A DNA stretch of 64,000 bases from Ascoidea rubescens DSM 1968. Its lineage: Eukaryota > Ascomycota > Saccharomycetes > Ascoideales > Ascoideaceae. This document shows, one piece after another, positions 48,801 to 60,520 of this stretch. Made by a program: the position numbers and the translations under genes. The stretch spans positions 186,001 through 250,000 of the forward strand of contig NW_017962917.1 of assembly GCF_001661345.1 (NCBI RefSeq), read 5' to 3'. The notes below the pieces were generated by a model that made no database searches, was not told the DNA's origin, and saw only the letters and a program-made list of their open reading frames with translations. Numbering within the stretch: the first letter of the stretch is position 1; the number at the start of each line of letters is the position of its first letter.

Positions 48801-51743
48801 TCGAATTTTATAAAAAAGCATTTCTACATTAAGGGCAGTATTTATCCATGGGACATATTACAAAATACTGAGAACAGTTTCAATCAAAATGATAAAAAGA
48901 ACAATAAAGGCGAGAAAGCTAATAGCCCTAAAAAGAATAAAGTCAAGTTTGACATTTCAAATAAATATAAGAAAGCTGAAAGAAACTCTTCTCTTATAAA
49001 CCCAACAGGAAACAAAATAAAGTCTGAATCCAAAAGATCTCAATCTGAAGGCTCAAAACAAAGAATAATGTCTTTTTTATTTAACAGTAACAGTTCAAAC
49101 ACAATTGAGGATAAACAAGAGCAAATAGAACCTTTAATTCAACCTCCAGGCTTTGAAAATTTTGATTCGGGCAAAAAGAGTTCAATTGACTCTAATTCTT
49201 CTAATTTTTCCCCAGATTCATTTGATTTAATTGATTTAGAGCCAAGTGATTTATCAATCAACAATAAAAAGTATACAGGAAACATGAAATCACTTGTTTC
49301 TTTTGTCTCTTCAGATGACGATAATGTATTGAGTTTCAGTTCTAGTGCCTTTGAGATTAATTTGAGAAACTTTAATTATCAAAATTTATTACTTTTTCGA
49401 TTTTCAAATATTATTCTTTACAATAATGATAATAATCAGGAAGAGTGCAAAAAGTTTGCAAAGATTTTTGGATTATTGCAGAAAAAAATATATTTTGAGG
49501 AATTAGAAAAGTTTATGAAATTAATAGGGAAGAATAAAGAAACAAAATTGGAATTCAAGTTTGAAGAATCTAATTGTTTTATTTTAGATTATAAACCCCA
49601 AGCTTTGTACGATTTCAATATTAACGACTATGAAGTTAATGAACAAAAGAGAATTGATGATTACATTATTCCTAGAAGTCATTTCAAGTTTCCTGCACTG
49701 GTTATAGAGAGTGTGGTTCCAGATTGTGTTCCTAAATATCAATTTAATATTGAGAATCAAAAGCAAATGGTTAACGTTTTGAATGTCAATCCATTTTTAG
49801 CTCCATACTCATCATCTATTTTGCAGAAAGATCTCAACAATTGGAATAAGAATTATTTATTGCATGAAAAATTTGAAAACTGGTTGATTACATCTTCCAT
49901 AGAAGTTTATAGAAATATCTATATTGGAAACATCATTGATTACAATAATGTGATATTCAATTTTAAGCTTAAATCAAAAAGAAATACGTATGTCAACTAT
50001 TTAAACAATTTAAGATTTGAAAAGAGGTTGTTGAGAGCAAAATTGAAAAAGGGCACCATTATTACCAATCAAAGTGTTGAGCAGCTTAAAAAAGTTAAGT
50101 CTCAAATTAAAGCTGCTAGAGAAAAACTCGATATTCTTAATCATAAACTAGAAACGTGTGACGAGAAAAATTATAAGGTCTTGGTTAACTGTAAAGAAGG
50201 AGCACGCTTTCCAAGCTCTTCATTCATTCAAAAGTTGTTAACTAAATATTCAAGTGATGAGTTGAAGTCTCCTAGTCGATTTATGATTGATGACGACGAT
50301 GAAGATGATGATGACGATGATACTTCCGAAGAAGAAGAGGAAGAAATACTTGAGCTAGAGTTTCCTGCATCTGGATCATATAACTTAAGTCTAATGACTA
50401 CAAATGATCTTACTTCTATTATGAACTTTTTGAAATTGTTGAATGTTTTGTCAATTAAAAGAGACTATAAGATTTTGATTTATTGTTATGATGGATTTAC
50501 ACATTTATCATTATTAAGTTTGTTTTTGGAAATATTTAAAAACTTCAACACATTGAATAATTCAATCTTGAAGTATCAATTAATTTATGAAAAAGTTCTT
50601 TATTTTTTCCCTTGTGATTATGAGATATTGACATTTGTTGAGAAAATATTATTGTATTATTCATGGCATTGGATTTATTCTAATATGAATCCTCATAGGC
50701 TTTTATTTGACGATCAAATTATAAAAGAAATGGAGCTTGTTGATATCCAAAATTGGTATCTGAACATTTATCTTCAACGACATTATGTTGATCTGTACAC
50801 TTTTATGACAATACATAATTATAATAAAGAGCCAATTGTGAGGGAAATTGAATATATTCTAGATAAAGAAAAACCCAAGTTTAGAGAATTTAAAGAGTTG
50901 GTCAAGACCAATCCAACTCTTGATGTTGATTGGTTCAAAGTACAGAATGATAATAATTTACCTTCCAAAATATTGCCTTATTTGTATCTTGGAAATCTTA
51001 ATCATGTCAATTCTAAATCAATTTTAAGATTGTTGAATATCAAATACATAATTACGATTGGTGAGCAGCCTGATTGGTTAGATTTATACCAGCCATATAA
51101 AAATGATTTTAAACCTGAGAAATTGATAAAATCGTTAGCATCATCAAACTATTATTCATGTCTTTCGTCATTTGGGTTGATATCAGAAATCAAAAATTTA
51201 ACAGATGACGATATCATTGAGATTAAGAATCCACTTCCTTATGTGAAGAAAATAATATATTTACCAGATCTTCAAGATAATGGGGTTGATTCATTTAATC
51301 CATATTTTCTTTATTTATTAAAGTTATTAGAGATATTTAGAAATAGAAGTAAACAAGAAAATAATAGTTCTAAAGTTTTAATCAATTGCAAAGTTGGAGT
51401 TTCAAGGTCAGCTTCATTATGTATAGCCGAAGTGATGAATTATCTAAAAATTTCATTATCCAGAGCCTATTTATATGTTCGTGTTAGAAGATTAAATTTG
51501 ATTATTCAGCCAAATTTGAAAATATTCTATAACTTATTTAAATTTGAGGAGTTTACAAATTACAAAGAGAATTTAAGAATAGTAAACCATAATAGAAAGT
51601 TACTTAAAAAGAGAGAGAAACAAAAGGAAGGGGAAATAGAAAAGGAGATAGCTTTGAGAAAGAAAAAGCCATTAAGGGAAGTTGACTGGCATATTTTATG
51701 TCAAGAAATCGATATATTGAACTCTCATTACATTAAAAATTAG
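45900..51743 (+). CDS. PPS1: Pps1-type dual-specificity phosphatase with giant disordered N-terminus
   Basis: Encodes 1,947 residues, far longer than S. cerevisiae Pps1 (807). Pps1 is a dual-specificity phosphatase linked to the S phase and checkpoint control. The first 750 residues are Asn/Ser-rich low complexity, including DNDNDNDN. The conserved part begins near residue 760 (IKIIKFWDYDYVLPESF), with an inactive phosphatase-like segment near 1420 (YKVLVNCKEGARFPSSSF) and SWHWIYSNMNPHRLLFDD. The C-terminal DSP domain (about 1690-1890) has KILPYLYLGNLNHVNS, IIYLPDLQDNGVDSF (candidate acid Asp) and the P-loop at residues 1829-1836, Asn-Cys-x5-Arg (Cys1830). The His that precedes Cys in the standard HCX5R motif is Asn. 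The tail is Lys/Glu-rich. Otherwise the gene looks intact. Confidence 0.88.
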   Translation: MDANSHSAIGANHKSALIDLSLSNTSPPGSTPAHDNASNIPTSTTSSTNNEPTDPAPATLKNQYFSYLTSKLKNFNNILQSYDTNSNTNNSTNNSTDDIANSNSHSHSLDTTNETYLDPALQSNKNSISNSNSNSNSNSSLNNSLSFKYNNYLYDNSTNYVKLDSNKSNINNTTKSNINNTTKSNTANTNDTITYKQINMNKLYSDDLYNPNQHSIQIQNQSQNQNSISNKNSSSTSSFHLPKYNQTPIPSSANLIGLQNDIINQNNQNSQNNQNTNDIHTNINLDSDLDSDNDNDNDNDNDNDNDDYEDDDSVFYTANSEMDENIDLTPQSSENISVSNTNTNNNISSKNGNFYIKKIPSPSNIIKRNSLRYHSNSNHNPTISQDSTDQSLITANTTNHYSHKNTIDNNSIISTCLNNLKNIDSTDLENDIESPNNTFDQNTIVSKNDSISTLSFSKQNLNINNNNNNTNNNTLNKQPSPSTRNNNNTTTTINNNIIKSYNDITPNYTKRNISSPTLENHSNNKNNPLKMSPNQSSNRNSSFQNFINRNILPNCNIFFSFDVLKSTDANSIHYSSNKIQNSLLIKKRNKKNFKTLDPDSPASPASAKIINEDIIISENSKKPDLSLISDSSDDMNSTEFTYNKNFNKILNACGDCMDSSYTSENSYVYHNKIQKFNDDFITNSPKDLKNFKKQSKLNSTLKLKSLKSKPVSAITHINIDQNNDVIIKDNISEPDTDKNFQRLDQISISKPKRNNKFTKNIYKLSMDNFIKIIKFWDYDYVLPESFSNLQILHQLKKDKNSNLSDFNVGLFPYLHNLYYNAYQFNYFKKTFYGDLLEEIDPHHDVSLEENHMHKNDLKTNNLNNDESSPVLRRNSSSASVNVIKTKLINDSKSNIVLTSSVDKYLLIINTNDFYEYDNIKEPKDKASSPNNKNDIDKKLDKYMNPSKKHINNEEEVETSKIIDEAYLSNFIKKHFYIKGSIYPWDILQNTENSFNQNDKKNNKGEKANSPKKNKVKFDISNKYKKAERNSSLINPTGNKIKSESKRSQSEGSKQRIMSFLFNSNSSNTIEDKQEQIEPLIQPPGFENFDSGKKSSIDSNSSNFSPDSFDLIDLEPSDLSINNKKYTGNMKSLVSFVSSDDDNVLSFSSSAFEINLRNFNYQNLLLFRFSNIILYNNDNNQEECKKFAKIFGLLQKKIYFEELEKFMKLIGKNKETKLEFKFEESNCFILDYKPQALYDFNINDYEVNEQKRIDDYIIPRSHFKFPALVIESVVPDCVPKYQFNIENQKQMVNVLNVNPFLAPYSSSILQKDLNNWNKNYLLHEKFENWLITSSIEVYRNIYIGNIIDYNNVIFNFKLKSKRNTYVNYLNNLRFEKRLLRAKLKKGTIITNQSVEQLKKVKSQIKAAREKLDILNHKLETCDEKNYKVLVNCKEGARFPSSSFIQKLLTKYSSDELKSPSRFMIDDDDEDDDDDDTSEEEEEEILELEFPASGSYNLSLMTTNDLTSIMNFLKLLNVLSIKRDYKILIYCYDGFTHLSLLSLFLEIFKNFNTLNNSILKYQLIYEKVLYFFPCDYEILTFVEKILLYYSWHWIYSNMNPHRLLFDDQIIKEMELVDIQNWYLNIYLQRHYVDLYTFMTIHNYNKEPIVREIEYILDKEKPKFREFKELVKTNPTLDVDWFKVQNDNNLPSKILPYLYLGNLNHVNSKSILRLLNIKYIITIGEQPDWLDLYQPYKNDFKPEKLIKSLASSNYYSCLSSFGLISEIKNLTDDDIIEIKNPLPYVKKIIYLPDLQDNGVDSFNPYFLYLLKLLEIFRNRSKQENNSSKVLINCKVGVSRSASLCIAEVMNYLKISLSRAYLYVRVRRLNLIIQPNLKIFYNLFKFEEFTNYKENLRIVNHNRKLLKKREKQKEGEIEKEIALRKKKPLREVDWHILCQEIDILNSHYIKN

Positions 51744-52143
51744 GAAACTGTGGGGGGGTTTTTTTTTTTTTTTTTTGTTTTATATTGTTATAAATTAGCC
51801 AGTCGTTTGAATGAATTTCGTTGATTTTATTTTAACTGAATTTTTATTAATTACTTATTTTATTTGATGTTTTGTTTAATGTTTTTACTTTTGTTTTTTC
51901 ATGTTAATTGTGTTATTCATTTGTTTTCATATTATTTATTTGATTTATTACTTTTTTAATTTATTACTTTTTTTAATTTATTTTATACATTTTTTTCATT
52001 AACATTCATTCATTATTCATTTTTATTGTTATTATATAATCGTTGTGATTTTAGTTCTGCATAATTTTGATTTCTCAAAAATAATGATTAATAAAAGCAA
52101 TTGGTATTCATAATATACATATAAAAAAATTATTGAAATATAT
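51744..52143. other. 3' spacer with G7/T-run
   Basis: 400 bp between convergent genes, starting with a G-run followed by about 17 T residues (51753-51777), then T-rich DNA. Probably the 3' ends of both transcripts. Confidence 0.6.
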
Positions 52144-52584
52144 CTATTTTTCTGAGTTTGACTTTTCAGTTTCATCAAACTTTTTATCTATGAAATCAAT
52201 TGTAGTTTTGATGTAGCCTAAACTTTCCATTATATCAATATTACCACTGACATTAACATAGCTTGGACAGTTGAATTTTTTTGAGATTAGTTGAGACAAT
52301 CTTTTAGTTATATCCAAGAGATTTTCTTCTGAATCGTTTAATATTGTGGATACAATTTCATTTTGTTTATCATTTGACCTATTTAAAAGAAAATTGGGAA
52401 TTGAATAAATGTAGCAGCCAAAGTCAGAGTTTCCACCAGTTTTACTGAGAAAGACAATGATAGGAATCTTATTCTTTTCAGATAGAGTAGGTCTTTTGGA
52501 AGGAATGGTCAAGCAAATGTGGATGGGATCAGAAAAGGGAGCAGCTAGTTCCTCTGAGTAAGTCTTCGAAAAACTTTCAGCCAT
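52144..52584 (-). CDS. probable 20S proteasome assembly chaperone (POC3/POC4 family)
   Basis: Encodes 146 residues (S. cerevisiae Poc4 148). Poc3 and Poc4 (Pba3/Pba4) form a dimer that guides alpha-ring assembly. What I see is a small alpha/beta protein: strand-rich N-half (PIHICLTIPSK, IPIIVFLSKTG, CYIYSIPNFLL), a helix (LLDITKRLSQLISKKFN), then CPSYVNVSGNID and a C-terminal helix (IMESLGYIKTTIDFIDKKF). This order of a helix with repeated Leu, a strand ending in VNVSG and a final helix fits the chaperone fold. The sequence match is weak and rests on length and pattern; another small alpha/beta protein is possible. Divergent from DFR1 over 180 bp. Confidence 0.5.
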   Translation of the reverse strand: MAESFSKTYSEELAAPFSDPIHICLTIPSKRPTLSEKNKIPIIVFLSKTGGNSDFGCYIYSIPNFLLNRSNDKQNEIVSTILNDSEENLLDITKRLSQLISKKFNCPSYVNVSGNIDIMESLGYIKTTIDFIDKKFDETEKSNSEK

Positions 52585-52764
52585 TACTGAGACAATTTCG
52601 CAGTGTAGGAGACAATATGGTAGTAAAGTAGAACAGTAGAGAAGTAAAACAGAAATGTTTGAGTGATAAAAAGAAAGATATTGTTTTGCAGCTCTTTTGT
52701 TTTGTTTATGTTTGGGCGGAAGAGGAAAGAACTAATTTGCTTCTTTATCTCCAACAGTGCCAAC

Positions 52765-53433
52765 ATGAGTCCAGCAGCTAGCAGAGGATTGGAACAGAGA
52801 CTATCTCATGATGTGGTTGTGGTGGTTGCTGCCTTGCTTCCTGAACTTGGAATTGGCTATCAGGGGCGATTGCCCTGGAGGTTGCGAAGGGAAATGAAGT
52901 ACTTCGTCGATGTTACCACAGGCAGCAGAAACACCTCAGCACTAGCTTTGGGGAGTAGAAATGCTGTGATAATGGGGAGGAGAACCTGGGAGAGCATCCC
53001 TCTGAGGTTTCGTCCATTGAAGAACAGACTCAACGTCGTGTTGTCGAGACTGTTTGACGATTTTCTGTTGAACAGCGAGAACGAGAACATTGTCTACTCC
53101 AATGGGTTGGACAACGCCATTGAGAGGCTCCAACAGCTCGAGAGCATCAACAGGATATTCATAATTGGGGGTGCTGAAGTGTATAACCTGGCTTTGAAGA
53201 ATGAAAAGGTCAACAGAGTGTTGTTGACTGAGATCAACTCAATTGGCGGTTTAGATCATAAAATGGACACTTTTTTGGATTTTGGAGCTGAGGAGCAGAA
53301 GAAATGGGAGAAGAAGAGCACTCAAGAGTTGAGAGACTTTGTTGGAGAAAACGTCGATGTTGCAGCAGAGGATATAGAAGAAAATGGGTTCAGATACAGA
53401 TACACTCTATGGCATAAGAAGCAAAGCAAATAG
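52765..53433 (+). CDS. DFR1: dihydrofolate reductase
   Basis: Encodes 222 residues (S. cerevisiae 211). It reduces dihydrofolate to tetrahydrofolate with NADPH, for thymidylate and purine synthesis. Family blocks: VVVVVAALLPELGIGYQGRLPWRL (Leu-Pro-Trp of the active site), the acidic Glu of REMKYF, AVIMGRRTWESIP (NADPH-binding GRxTWES), FRPLKNRLNVVLSR, IFIIGGAEVYN (GG of the cofactor site) and the C-terminal FRYRYTLWHKK. The ATG at 52765 starts just before the first strand; the frame is open upstream with a non-conserved leader. Local GC is higher than in neighbouring genes. Two of its CTG codons fall at positions that are usually polar in the family (residues 80 and 142). Confidence 0.96.
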   Translation: MSPAASRGLEQRLSHDVVVVVAALLPELGIGYQGRLPWRLRREMKYFVDVTTGSRNTSALALGSRNAVIMGRRTWESIPLRFRPLKNRLNVVLSRLFDDFLLNSENENIVYSNGLDNAIERLQQLESINRIFIIGGAEVYNLALKNEKVNRVLLTEINSIGGLDHKMDTFLDFGAEEQKKWEKKSTQELRDFVGENVDVAAEDIEENGFRYRYTLWHKKQSK

Positions 53434-53592
53434 CTGCTGTAAATGGTTCTACACTGCCTAGTTTTGGAGCAAAATTGATCCAGAATATATAACGTTCATT
53501 ATATCATTACTTTTCTATATACAAGAAAGCACATTATTTATTATAAATCTAGTTTGTTTGCTTGCTTTTTTTGGGTTTTTAATTTAGTCATT

Positions 53593-56055
<2,463 letters not shown>

Positions 56056-57510
56056 CTAGTTGGATGATTGATATGTTGACATGAGTTTGTATTTGAATTT
56101 CTCGCTTATTTCATCCATAAGTTTTAAATTGTGGTGGTCTTTGTTAGAAGAGTCTTTGAAAAAATTGTTTAGTTTCATGAAGTAAGTTTCACAGTATTCC
56201 TTTTTGTAGCGAGTTACAAAGGAGCAGATTTTGTTATAAGTTGGGTCGATTGAGATGTCGTTAGGGTCTGTGTTAGTGAATATGGTGTTGTTGTTGATAA
56301 CAATGATAGGGTTTTCGATGTCATTAGCGGTTGTGTCGTCTTCATTGTCATTGTCATTGTCATTGTCATTGTCATCGTCGTCGTTAAGAAGAAAGGTATG
56401 GAAGTCATTTAAAGTTAATGTGTCCCTTCTTTTGTGATTTGATTTTTTGATATCGTTGGTATTGTTGTTTAATAGCGAGGGTGACTTGTCAAAATAGTAG
56501 GAATCACCAGAGTTGTCAATTAGAATATAGTTCCAGTTGTACTTTTTGATTTCAGTTGGTTCAACAGGTTGAAAAGCGGATAGGTAGTTCTTTGTTCTCT
56601 TTATGAAATCTATGAGGGCGTCTTTATGGTTGATATTGTTGTTCAAGTAGTCAGGAGAAGAGGTCAATTTTAGTTCAATGTTGAATTTCCAGTTTTTTAG
56701 TGAAGAAGTTTTGATATCTATTAAAAGGACGTTTAGATTTTTTCTTAGAGAAGGGAATAGCGCTAATTTTGATTGGATTGAGTTGAAGAGGTTGTTTCTT
56801 CTTTTGAAAGTTGAGTTTGTTGCGTCTAGGAGGCCAATGTCGATTTGGTTGAAGATTAGACTTGAGAGACAGTTATCGAGAGCAATTTTGGCAAAGAATT
56901 CTCTTTGGTTGGAGGTTTCAGAGTTGTTAAAGTCAAAATAGTTTGCATTTTGGTTGACATTGGAAGAGTTTAAAAAGTTTCTTCTAACGTTACCGGCATT
57001 GAATATGCCAACGTTTAGATTTGCATTTTTTTCTAAATCTTGTTTTAATCTCTTTCCAAAGGTGCTCTTTCCACAAGCTGGTAGACCTACTAGTATTATA
57101 AGATACTTTGAGTTTGAGTTTGAGTTTGAGTTTGAAGTGGTGGATGTGTTGATAATGTTCAAAGAAGATGAAGAGGAAGACAATGAAGAGGCAAATTTTA
57201 GGTCATTAATTTCGTTGATGTTGATATAGTTTAGGTTTTCAAAGTCTTCAGAGTTGGTTCTTGATAGAAAGGGGGAGTCTAGGTTCAATAAAAGCAGATG
57301 GTGGTTGAAGTCAAGCGAAGAGTTTAAGCTTGAAAGAGAAGTGTTTCTTGAGACATTTTTAGAGCTGTATGGAGAGAAGATGGCAGAAGAGGAGTTTGAG
57401 TTGGAAGAGGAGTTTGCAGCTGAGTTTGAGCTGGAGGTTCTGATTAGATTTAGATGGTGGTCTATTTCGTCAGCTTTGGAGCTGAGCTTTGAGTTGGTAC
57501 TGTTGCACAT
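56056..57510 (-). CDS. 6-phosphofructo-2-kinase-domain protein (PFK27/YLR345W-like)
   Basis: Encodes 484 residues. The 6PF2K domain makes fructose-2,6-bisphosphate, the allosteric activator of phosphofructokinase. A Ser-rich N-terminus (1-130) is followed by the P-loop LVGLPACGKST (from Gly142), FNAGNVRRNF (Arg of the substrate site), NANYFDFNN, LLDATNST (Walker-B-like Asp), KLTSSPDYLN and YLSAFQPVEPTEI. No phosphatase domain follows. The usual Arg in the P-loop (LPARGK) is Cys. The Asp-Asn-Asp insertion comes from a repeat at 56341-56378. Among S. cerevisiae proteins, the monofunctional size fits Pfk27 (397) or YLR345W (509). Whether it is catalytic is uncertain. Confidence 0.8.
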   Translation of the reverse strand: MCNSTNSKLSSKADEIDHHLNLIRTSSSNSAANSSSNSNSSSAIFSPYSSKNVSRNTSLSSLNSSLDFNHHLLLLNLDSPFLSRTNSEDFENLNYININEINDLKFASSLSSSSSSLNIINTSTTSNSNSNSNSKYLIILVGLPACGKSTFGKRLKQDLEKNANLNVGIFNAGNVRRNFLNSSNVNQNANYFDFNNSETSNQREFFAKIALDNCLSSLIFNQIDIGLLDATNSTFKRRNNLFNSIQSKLALFPSLRKNLNVLLIDIKTSSLKNWKFNIELKLTSSPDYLNNNINHKDALIDFIKRTKNYLSAFQPVEPTEIKKYNWNYILIDNSGDSYYFDKSPSLLNNNTNDIKKSNHKRRDTLTLNDFHTFLLNDDDDNDNDNDNDNEDDTTANDIENPIIVINNNTIFTNTDPNDISIDPTYNKICSFVTRYKKEYCETYFMKLNNFFKDSSNKDHHNLKLMDEISEKFKYKLMSTYQSSN

Positions 57511-58975
57511 TTATGAGGGAGGCAGTAAGACGTGAGTGTATGGGTTGAGTGATTAGATTAGAGAGATTGAGGAAGTTGATAGTGGGTAGAAGAGAAAGAG
57601 TAGAAAGAAGAAAGCATGTAGGGAACAGAGGAAGACATTGGGATATATTTATATTGACAGATGTATGTCGCTAAGTATAGACAGGCAATATAAGTGTATT
57701 GGTATATATGACATTAATAGCAGAAATAAAGCTGAGGATGTAACAGAAGGTTAAAAGAAACTAAGGAAATAGTGAAATAGTGAAATAATAGAAAAAGACT
57801 ATTGCTGTAGAGTGAGCGATAAAATTTGCTATTCATTACTCGCACTGCAGGTGAAGTTTTTCCAAGACTGCAGAGTTTCACGCTGTGGATTTGGCTGATG
57901 CTCAGAGATGAACCAGCGAAAAGTCTGGGGTCTCCGGAGATAATTGAGCGATAGGGTGACGGCGCGCAGTCATGGTCGCGGGAGGGAGCAGGTCGTTTGT
58001 ACCGGTGTTTTGTGCGGCACAAACGTGGGCCTCCACGTTGGCCCTGGCAGTGGTCCCGAATGACGCAGGGGCGGGCGTGGTCAGGAAGCACGGAAGCTCG
58101 GGGGCGCACGGTGAGCGGTGGGCGCGAGGATGGTCGGCAGCTGGGGAATTTTAGTCGGAGGAGGAGGGTGGCACCACGAGACGAAAGGCGCGGTGGGCCT
58201 GGAGAAACAGCAGCGAGAGAGGTTGGAGAGCAAAAGGAGGAGGAAGAGACGGAGAAGAGGGAGAGAGAGAGAGAGGGAAGATGGTGGTGCTGGAGAGCAA
58301 GAGGAAGAAGCAGCAGCACCTCCGGCAGTTTGCTCCAACGTGGGCTCGTTGCTTGCTCTTTCCGATGCGTTGCTAGTGAGTCATCCTTTTGAGTTAAGCG
58401 TGAGTCAAGAACACAGCTTCTGTTGTTTAGTTGCTATCAGATGCTATCAGTTGGTGGACAGCCAGTGGTGTTACACCTGGAGCACGCTAAACTGCCCTGG
58501 AATGATTCCTTTACTGCCCCTCTGCCCAGCTCCGGCTGCTGCTTTCTTCACACTTCCACAGGTGTGTCTTTGTTGTAGCTCACCTCTTCAGAACATCTCA
58601 AGACCATCTCCAGACTGGTCCCACTGCTGATGGGTTTCAGCTCATGTTTACCTTTTGCTGTTTGCAGCCACTTCTCATATACGAGTGCATGCGCATCACT
58701 GCATGTGTCAACAGGCTGGATGCGCCGAATGCATCCACACGCCTGCTGTTTTTCCGGATTTCTTCCGAACCCTGAATCTATTTATATCCTACTATTTTTG
58801 TGCCAATTGTTTGGTGTGTGTTGAGTATGCTGAATATCTGCACTTTGCATTGTCCTGCACCCAAATCTATCTTTAATCTTCTCTACCTATATACATCTAT
58901 ACATATCTCTATACATATCTTTATATTAATCCCCCCGGCTTTGCTTTTATGTCTTGCTTTTATGTCTTGCTTGTT
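57511..58975. promoter_or_regulatory. 1.46-kb promoter region with the window's longest GC-rich island
   Basis: Upstream of the kinase-like gene. From about 57950 to 58330 the DNA is strongly GC-rich (GGCGCGCAG at 57960, GGGGCGCACGGTGAGCGGTGGGCGCG) with a purine-only GAGA run near 58258-58278. It is followed by a mixed region with an inverted pair GGATGC/GCATCC near 58718-58736, then AT-rich DNA. Overlapping ORFs on both strands here are Arg/Gly/Pro/Ser-rich by composition and match nothing. Confidence 0.45.
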
Positions 58976-60520
58976 CTATTTTTCGTCCAAAAAGTCTTTG
59001 ACAGCCTTGTCAAACTCACTGGGATTATCTAAAAATAAATTATGTCCGGCGTTGCAAATTTTAACATACTGCATTTTTTTCTCATTACTTGCTAACTTGC
59101 CATTAATAAAATCAACCAACCCCTTGCCTGCCATCGAATTCATCCAGTCGTACTCCCCATACATCCACAAGATTTCCGGCAATTGGCCCTTTTTCAATGG
59201 AGACTCACCTCTTGCTTTGAAATATCGTGCAAATTTATCATGTATCGAGTCTCGAGCCAATATATTATACGAAATCAAACTCATTATGCTTTTGTCAGAG
59301 TTATTGTAATTTCCAATCTTACTAAACTCCCGCTTTTTAATTTTGTCAATAACATAATTCACATTGAAATACAACCCCAATATGTAATCAGAAAACTTTT
59401 CGATCTCGCCCACATCTCCCCCAATAACTCCTCTATTAAACCTTCGCAACGTGTAAAACGACGCTATTTTAACTCCAACTGGGCCCATCGCTTTCATAAT
59501 CGTAAATGGCGAAATCATTTTATTCCAAATAAACTTGAACACACTCGGTGCATTGAAGTTCACATTCAAATAATTAAACTTGTCGTATTCTGATGACACT
59601 GAGTACTCCCTCTGTCTCTCGTAATTATCAATAAAGTACTTGATCGACTCAACGCAAAAGGGCGACCTTTCAACCCCAACAGGACTCACAATTATCATTT
59701 TGTTAATCCTCTCGGGATACTTTAACAAAAAACAAATCATCAAATACGCTCCAAACGAATGACAAATCACATCAACTTTCCCATCTTTACTATCTACCCC
59801 CTTTTTATCCAAATACAAATTCATCGCATCAATGTAATAATTCTCGAAAAATGGCACAACTTTCTCCTTCAAATTGCCATAAATCTCAACCAATTCCTCC
59901 TTGGAATTCATAATCTCAAACTTATCAATCTTTTTAAGTTTCTGCATTTCCCCAATCTGCTTCATATTCATCTTCTTCATCTCTTTATCCAACTCCTTGG
60001 GCAATTCCACTCTTTCATCTTTATACTTGAATTTAATCCTTGGGGTTAACCATTTGCGTTTCTCCCTGAAATTGAATGGATACTTGAACTCACTCGTCGA
60101 CGACAACCCAAAGTTGGGTAAATCGATTGCAAATATCAGAAATCGTTTCCCTTTGCTACCATTATCAATCAACTGTTCGAAATTTCGATAGTAAAACGAT
60201 GACGTTGCTCCATACCCATGAATCATCAACAAATCATTTGCCTTCTCTTCCTTCTTCTCTTCCTTCCTCTCATCCTTTTTCTTTCCACTCTCTCTATTAC
60301 TAACAAACAACTCATGAATATACTCATCCTCGTTTATCTCAACTTTTTGGCACCGGGCCACAACTCTTGATTCCTTCTTCCCATAAAATGACAATGTCTT
60401 TTTGTATAGCTCCTCCTGTGCTTCTCTAAGATAGTCTCGCCTCCAGAGCCTGGGCCAGATTCTAAACACTTCTCTCCAGCCCAAACTCAACACTTTTCCA
60501 CTGCCCTTACGAAGACTCAT
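58976..60520 (-). CDS. alpha/beta hydrolase, CLD1/ICT1/ECM18 family
   Basis: Encodes 514 residues. The family includes Cld1 (mitochondrial cardiolipin deacylase), Ict1 (lysophosphatidate acyltransferase-like) and Ecm18, relatives of human ABHD4/5. Features: HGYGATSSFYYRNFEQL (oxyanion HG), FAIDLPNFGLSSTS, a charged insertion with a Lys/Glu-rich helix, the nucleophile elbow CHSFGAYLMICF, and IVSPVGVERSPF. Then come LPEILWMYGEYDWMNSMAGK (acidic residue) and AGHNLFLDNPSEF, which carries the HX4D acyltransferase-like motif and the catalytic His. The first Gly of GxSxG is Cys. The N-terminus has basic and hydroxyl residues but is a weak presequence. I cannot tell which paralogue it corresponds to. 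Confidence 0.85.
   Translation of the reverse strand: MSLRKGSGKVLSLGWREVFRIWPRLWRRDYLREAQEELYKKTLSFYGKKESRVVARCQKVEINEDEYIHELFVSNRESGKKKDERKEEKKEEKANDLLMIHGYGATSSFYYRNFEQLIDNGSKGKRFLIFAIDLPNFGLSSTSEFKYPFNFREKRKWLTPRIKFKYKDERVELPKELDKEMKKMNMKQIGEMQKLKKIDKFEIMNSKEELVEIYGNLKEKVVPFFENYYIDAMNLYLDKKGVDSKDGKVDVICHSFGAYLMICFLLKYPERINKMIIVSPVGVERSPFCVESIKYFIDNYERQREYSVSSEYDKFNYLNVNFNAPSVFKFIWNKMISPFTIMKAMGPVGVKIASFYTLRRFNRGVIGGDVGEIEKFSDYILGLYFNVNYVIDKIKKREFSKIGNYNNSDKSIMSLISYNILARDSIHDKFARYFKARGESPLKKGQLPEILWMYGEYDWMNSMAGKGLVDFINGKLASNEKKMQYVKICNAGHNLFLDNPSEFDKAVKDFLDEK

Noticed and set aside
58118-58824. Arg/Glu-rich and Cys-rich ORFs in the 58-kb region
   Set aside because: They overlap other frames on both strands, follow base composition of the GC-rich and GAGA stretches, and match no family.
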